From assembly GCA_019914945.1 (NCBI GenBank), contig CM034107.1, positions 6,758,001 through 6,822,000 of the forward strand: a DNA stretch of 64,000 bases, read 5' to 3'. Under the pieces are notes generated by a model. The model was not told the origin of the DNA. It was given only the letters and a program-made list of their open reading frames with translations, and searched no databases. Both the position numbers and the translations under genes were made by a program. Source of the stretch: Typha latifolia (taxonomy: Eukaryota > Streptophyta > Magnoliopsida > Poales > Typhaceae). Below, piece after piece: positions 60,172-64,000 of this stretch. Numbering within the stretch: position 1 is the stretch's first letter; the number at the start of each line of letters is the position of its first letter.

Positions 60172-61049
60172 TGATATGATCTTCCCTTTTTGGCTAAGGT
60201 TACATCTCTTCTGATTTTCAGATCTGGATTGGATCTGAAACGGAACTTTGTCAATAAATCGTGAAATATTCCGTTGTTGGATCGACCAGAGATTTTCATA
60301 TATTGTAGCCCCTGGAAAAGAGCTTTCCAACGAATCTAGTTTCAGGTGAATCAGATCTAGGGATATCGAGATATCGTTTGATTAGTGGACGAATGCTAGG
60401 GGATCTAATCAGGATCCGTGGATGGAGGCACAAGATCCTAGATGATGGTGGTTGGGGGAGGACTGGTGTTAATGGGGTGGCACAGGTGAAAAGTGGTGGT
60501 GGAAGGGTTAGGGAAAAGTGTTGGATAGATTGGAAGAAGGGGGAGGAGAGGGCCACCCCTAAGGGACTAGGGTGATTGGCCGGTCGAGGGAGGTTAGAAG
60601 CAGCGTCGCCGGGGATCGAGAGAATGAGAGCGAAGAAGATGAAGGAGGCAAGGCAAAACTCAATTCTTCAATAATGACTCTATGGTTGCCATCCACATCC
60701 TTTAGAGGCTAACCAATCAATTCAAAATTAACCCTAAACAGTACATTTTCGCCGACCGCGTTCGAACGCGCCTGCTCGCGTTCGAACGCACCAAGTTTGC
60801 TCTTCTCTGGATTTGCGAACGCGAGCAGGCATTCGAACGCGCGACCGAACGCACCTGTTTTCCAGATCTCTTGATTTGCGAATGCGATGCAGGCATTCAC
60901 AACTGAGTTCGAATGCACTCCACCTGCGTTCGAACGCGACTTACAGAAAACTTATTTTCTTAGGAATTAAACATTAAAACAAGAAATAAAGACACCCCCT
61001 AAAGTGAATCCATGCTTGAGACGACATCGGTGAAGTCCGAATCGTATCA
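60172..61049 (-). repeat. 3' LTR of a - strand gypsy element, with U3 motif array
   Basis: 878 bp, begins TGATACGATTCGG at 61049, ends GATCATATCA at 60172. Motif array 60758-60935. Belongs to the same family as the LTRs at 46692 and 48329. Confidence 0.88.
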
Positions 61050-61508
61050 ATCCACCATGCTTCTGCAATCTTGTCTTCAAGGTTTGAAATTTGGGAAGCG
61101 ATCCATGATATCTGACTCTAGCTCCCATGTAGACTCGTTAGTTGGTTTGCCCAGCCACTCGATCAACACTTCAGCCTCCAACACTTCTCCTACCGCCTAA
61201 GACTCGGACCGGTTCAGTTGGGCCATCTTCTTCCATTAGTTCGGGCAAGGCCGAACCCACCAAATGGTTAGGCCCGATCTGGGCCTTTAATACTGATACA
61301 TGGAAGACCGGATGTATCCTGGTTCCCTCAGGTAGGTTCAATAGGTAAGCTACTGGACCGATTCGTTGTAGCACTCGATACGGACCATAGTACTTGTAAC
61401 CCAACTTTTGGTTCAAAATTGGACTCAATGTAGATTGCCGGTACGATTGAGCTCGAACGAACACCCATTGATCCACCTCAAATTCTCGCTCACGCCGGCC
61501 TTTGTCAT
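61050..61508 (-). pseudogene. gypsy pol C-terminal fragment
   Basis: On the - strand: GRREREFEVDQWVFVRAQ, LGYKYYGPYRVLQRIGPVAY, HPVFHVSVLKAQIGPNH, nearly the same as 47872-48170. A frame change at about 61190 precedes the chromodomain part. The gene is cut at 61508 by the large LTR insertion, so upstream pol lies beyond it and outside the window. Confidence 0.8.
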
Positions 61509-64000
61509 TGTGACACCCAAACTCTAAACACGTGTATGGCACGAGCCCACATGGCACGTGCATAGCACCTGACCATTCAGTTAGATACTGACAATCAAAT
61601 AAACCTGTAGTAACATTATGATTTTATCCACAACATTTAAATTGAGAATAACTCAAGTCTAATTGTCAACAGCATACAAATAACCCTACATGGGCCCCAC
61701 ACAGGCCACAACACATCATCAAGAGCTTTTCACAACTACATATACACAACAGTGGTATATACATCATTATACAAGTACAAAGTCACCTGCTAGAATATAA
61801 GACAAGGATAAAGACATACTTAGAGGATGTCCACTAATACATCAAATAAGAGAACTCAACTAGTGCAAAACACTAACAACACACTACTCTTTACCCACTC
61901 GCAAGGTCTCTCAAGGAGTATCCTGCTCCACTTGCTCACCTAGGATTTTGGAAAGGAGAAAACAAAGAGAGTCATGAGTTAAAGGCTAAGTGATTAGACC
62001 TTACCCCGAATCAGTGATGCCAAACAGAGAGTAAATCATGTACTGGATAATATGAATCAGAAAGTAGCATGATGCCATGTATGAACATGTATATATATAT
62101 CCTCAATGACATATATATGAATGAAATTAATTCTCATGAGTGAGCATATTATATCCTCAACTAAAAAAAATATATCACATGATGAAATTACCATATAACA
62201 TCACCAAATATAACGACATATCATGTATAACAATAATAAAATTGGTTACATCAATGATAATGCATGATGCATGCCAACCACTAGATAATCGTATATGTCA
62301 GAGCTAGACATAATCCACATATCTCTCACTATCACAATCAACCGTCTCAACTCTGAATATCATCCACCATGCTGGACTACGGTACCCGGCCCCAAACCCA
62401 ATACACATCATGTCACAAGCACAGAGCATACCCTGTCATACGCTAAGAGTATCTCTGGAGATAAATCATACCCTGCCATACGCTAAGGGTATCTCTGTAG
62501 ATGAATTATACCCTGCCATACGCTAAGGGTATCTTACAAGAAAGTAATCATACCCTTTCATACGCTAAGGGTATATCAATAATAGTTGTACCCTATCATA
62601 CGCTAAGAGTACAACCATTAGCCATCACCATACTCTGCCATACGCTAAGAGTATGTCCAGTACTAGTCCGGACCAGATACCGTTCCAGCCATCACATCAT
62701 ATCACATCACATCACATACACATACACATGTACTTTTATGATTTTTTATACATGATAAATCATATGCATATATCCAGTATGACAATAGATCATGCAACTC
62801 AGGAATTTAGGTGGTAAAGAAGCCAAGAGAAAAATGATGCAATGCCGACTCTAACCATGTATCTAACACATGTATACTTTTGCTAGTCTATCATATGCAT
62901 ACTCATGATAGAGATCATCCTGACATAAAAACCGTAATAGTATAATCATCTCTATATATCACAAATGTACTCATATCTCATATCAGCCTAATCAAATGCA
63001 TGATAAAATATGGTTGACTGAAATCATCTCTAGATAAAATCATATAATCATGCTGGAGGCCAAAACATGCGTGTACATAAGATACAATATATTCTAATTT
63101 GAGAAAGGTGTCTAGGGGATAAGACTACTCACACCACTGCAAATACCAAATCACCACTCGTTCATGCTGCTACGATAACAATCAAGTCTCGATAGCTAGG
63201 TCCACAGGGTCTTGAACAGGGGGGTCGGAATCTGAAATTATTTATAACAAATATGTCAGTCTTTCTATTAATTAAAATTAACCCGACAAAAGGATAGTTT
63301 CTTGTTGTAATTATGTACTCTTCATTTCTATATTTGTTTTTATTATTTATTAATCATAATTATATTATTTAATAGTGTATTTAAAATATATTTTATCTAT
63401 CTATTATTCTCTTTGATAATTAAGAAAATAAGAATTAAGTTACTGCAATTAATTACGTAAGAATATACATACATAACCCTAATAATTTCTATTACCTACT
63501 TTGGATTAAAATAGTAATTTATATTGCAGGTATTTTGCTAAACATGATATAATTAGAACTATATAATAACTATGATATAATTATATTTAATTTCTATAAC
63601 CTAAATACATTAAATTAACTAAGCTAAGTTAATTGTGCATATATATATATATATAATTATATATAATTGCATATAGTGCTAGGCCGAGCCCAGCACTTGG
63701 CACTACAAGGGCGCTGGGCCGAGCCCAGCACAACTTGCAGGGTGCAGCCAGGAAGAGAAGGGAAGGAGGAGGAGGAGAGGTAGAAGAAAGAGAAGAAGAA
63801 GAATAAGAAGGAGAAGAAGAAGAAAGAAGAAGAAGAAGGTTGGGCCATAGGGGAGGGGTGCGGCCGCTGGTGGCCACTTAGTGGCCAGCCTCTCGCCGAC
63901 GGCTCAATCCTCCGGCGGTCCGAGAGAAAGCCGACAAAGAGAGAAAGAGAGATAGAGAGAGAGAGGTAGAAAGAGAGGGAGAGAGAGAGAGAGTAAGAGA
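61509..64000 (+). mobile_element. second 3-kb-type LTR, continues past the window
   Basis: Starts TGTGACACCC right after GTCAT in pol. 61960-62900 is closely similar to 42050-42960, including the tandem hairpin array (62430-62660). The GCCGAGCCCAGCAC hairpins recur at 63676-63731, followed by the purine tract. No coding sequence. The right end is not in the window, so whether it is a solo LTR or the start of a full element is unknown. Confidence 0.75.

Noticed and set aside
63629..63877. Ser-rich frames on the - strand near the window end
   Set aside because: Translation of the purine tract of the large LTR.

Overview
This is a plant nuclear DNA window, from an angiosperm that I cannot place further. 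The evidence is a split gene for a cytokinin histidine phosphotransfer protein, a single-exon ATL-type RING-H2 gene, and dense nests of plant-type LTR retrotransposons (Ty1/copia, chromodomain-bearing Ty3/gypsy and Athila), hAT elements and Tourist-like MITEs. Only two genes look like functioning host genes. Both are on the + strand: AHP (9728-24235, six exons, 149 codons) and an ATL RING-H2 E3 ligase (26376-26924).

Layout. 1-7575: a copia element (- strand, one frameshift, 5' LTR 5786-6838) inserted into older LTR fragments. 7576-9727: AT-rich DNA with MITEs. 9728-24235: AHP, stretched to 14.5 kb by a degenerate gypsy LTR, two hAT-related elements, a Tourist MITE pair and a small LTR-retroelement remnant in introns 4 and 5. 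24236-28953: ATL gene and flanks. 28954-38920: an Athila element on the - strand, interrupted by a truncated + strand copia. 39465-54273: a second Athila (+ strand), split by a 10.3-kb - strand gypsy element that itself carries a 3-kb solo LTR, a 0.8-kb solo LTR and a rearranged + strand gypsy. 54274-60171: LTR fragments and a gypsy element lacking its integrase core. 60172-64000: 3' end of a further - strand gypsy, interrupted by a second copy of the 3-kb hairpin-rich LTR.

Most notable patterns. (1) The 12-bp palindrome GCGTTCGAACGC and close variants form arrays just upstream of the TATA box in the U3 region of LTRs from both copia and gypsy elements. The core is constant while spacers and repeat periods differ, which suggests an enhancer-like protein-binding site acquired by unrelated elements. 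(2) Several gypsy elements carry two to four tandem copies of the initiator-Met tRNA primer-binding site. A solo LTR with a clean 5-bp target duplication contains such copies inside its own 3' end, as if the LTR boundary had moved downstream through use of a duplicated primer site. Both points rest on direct reading of the sequence; the functional interpretation is inference.
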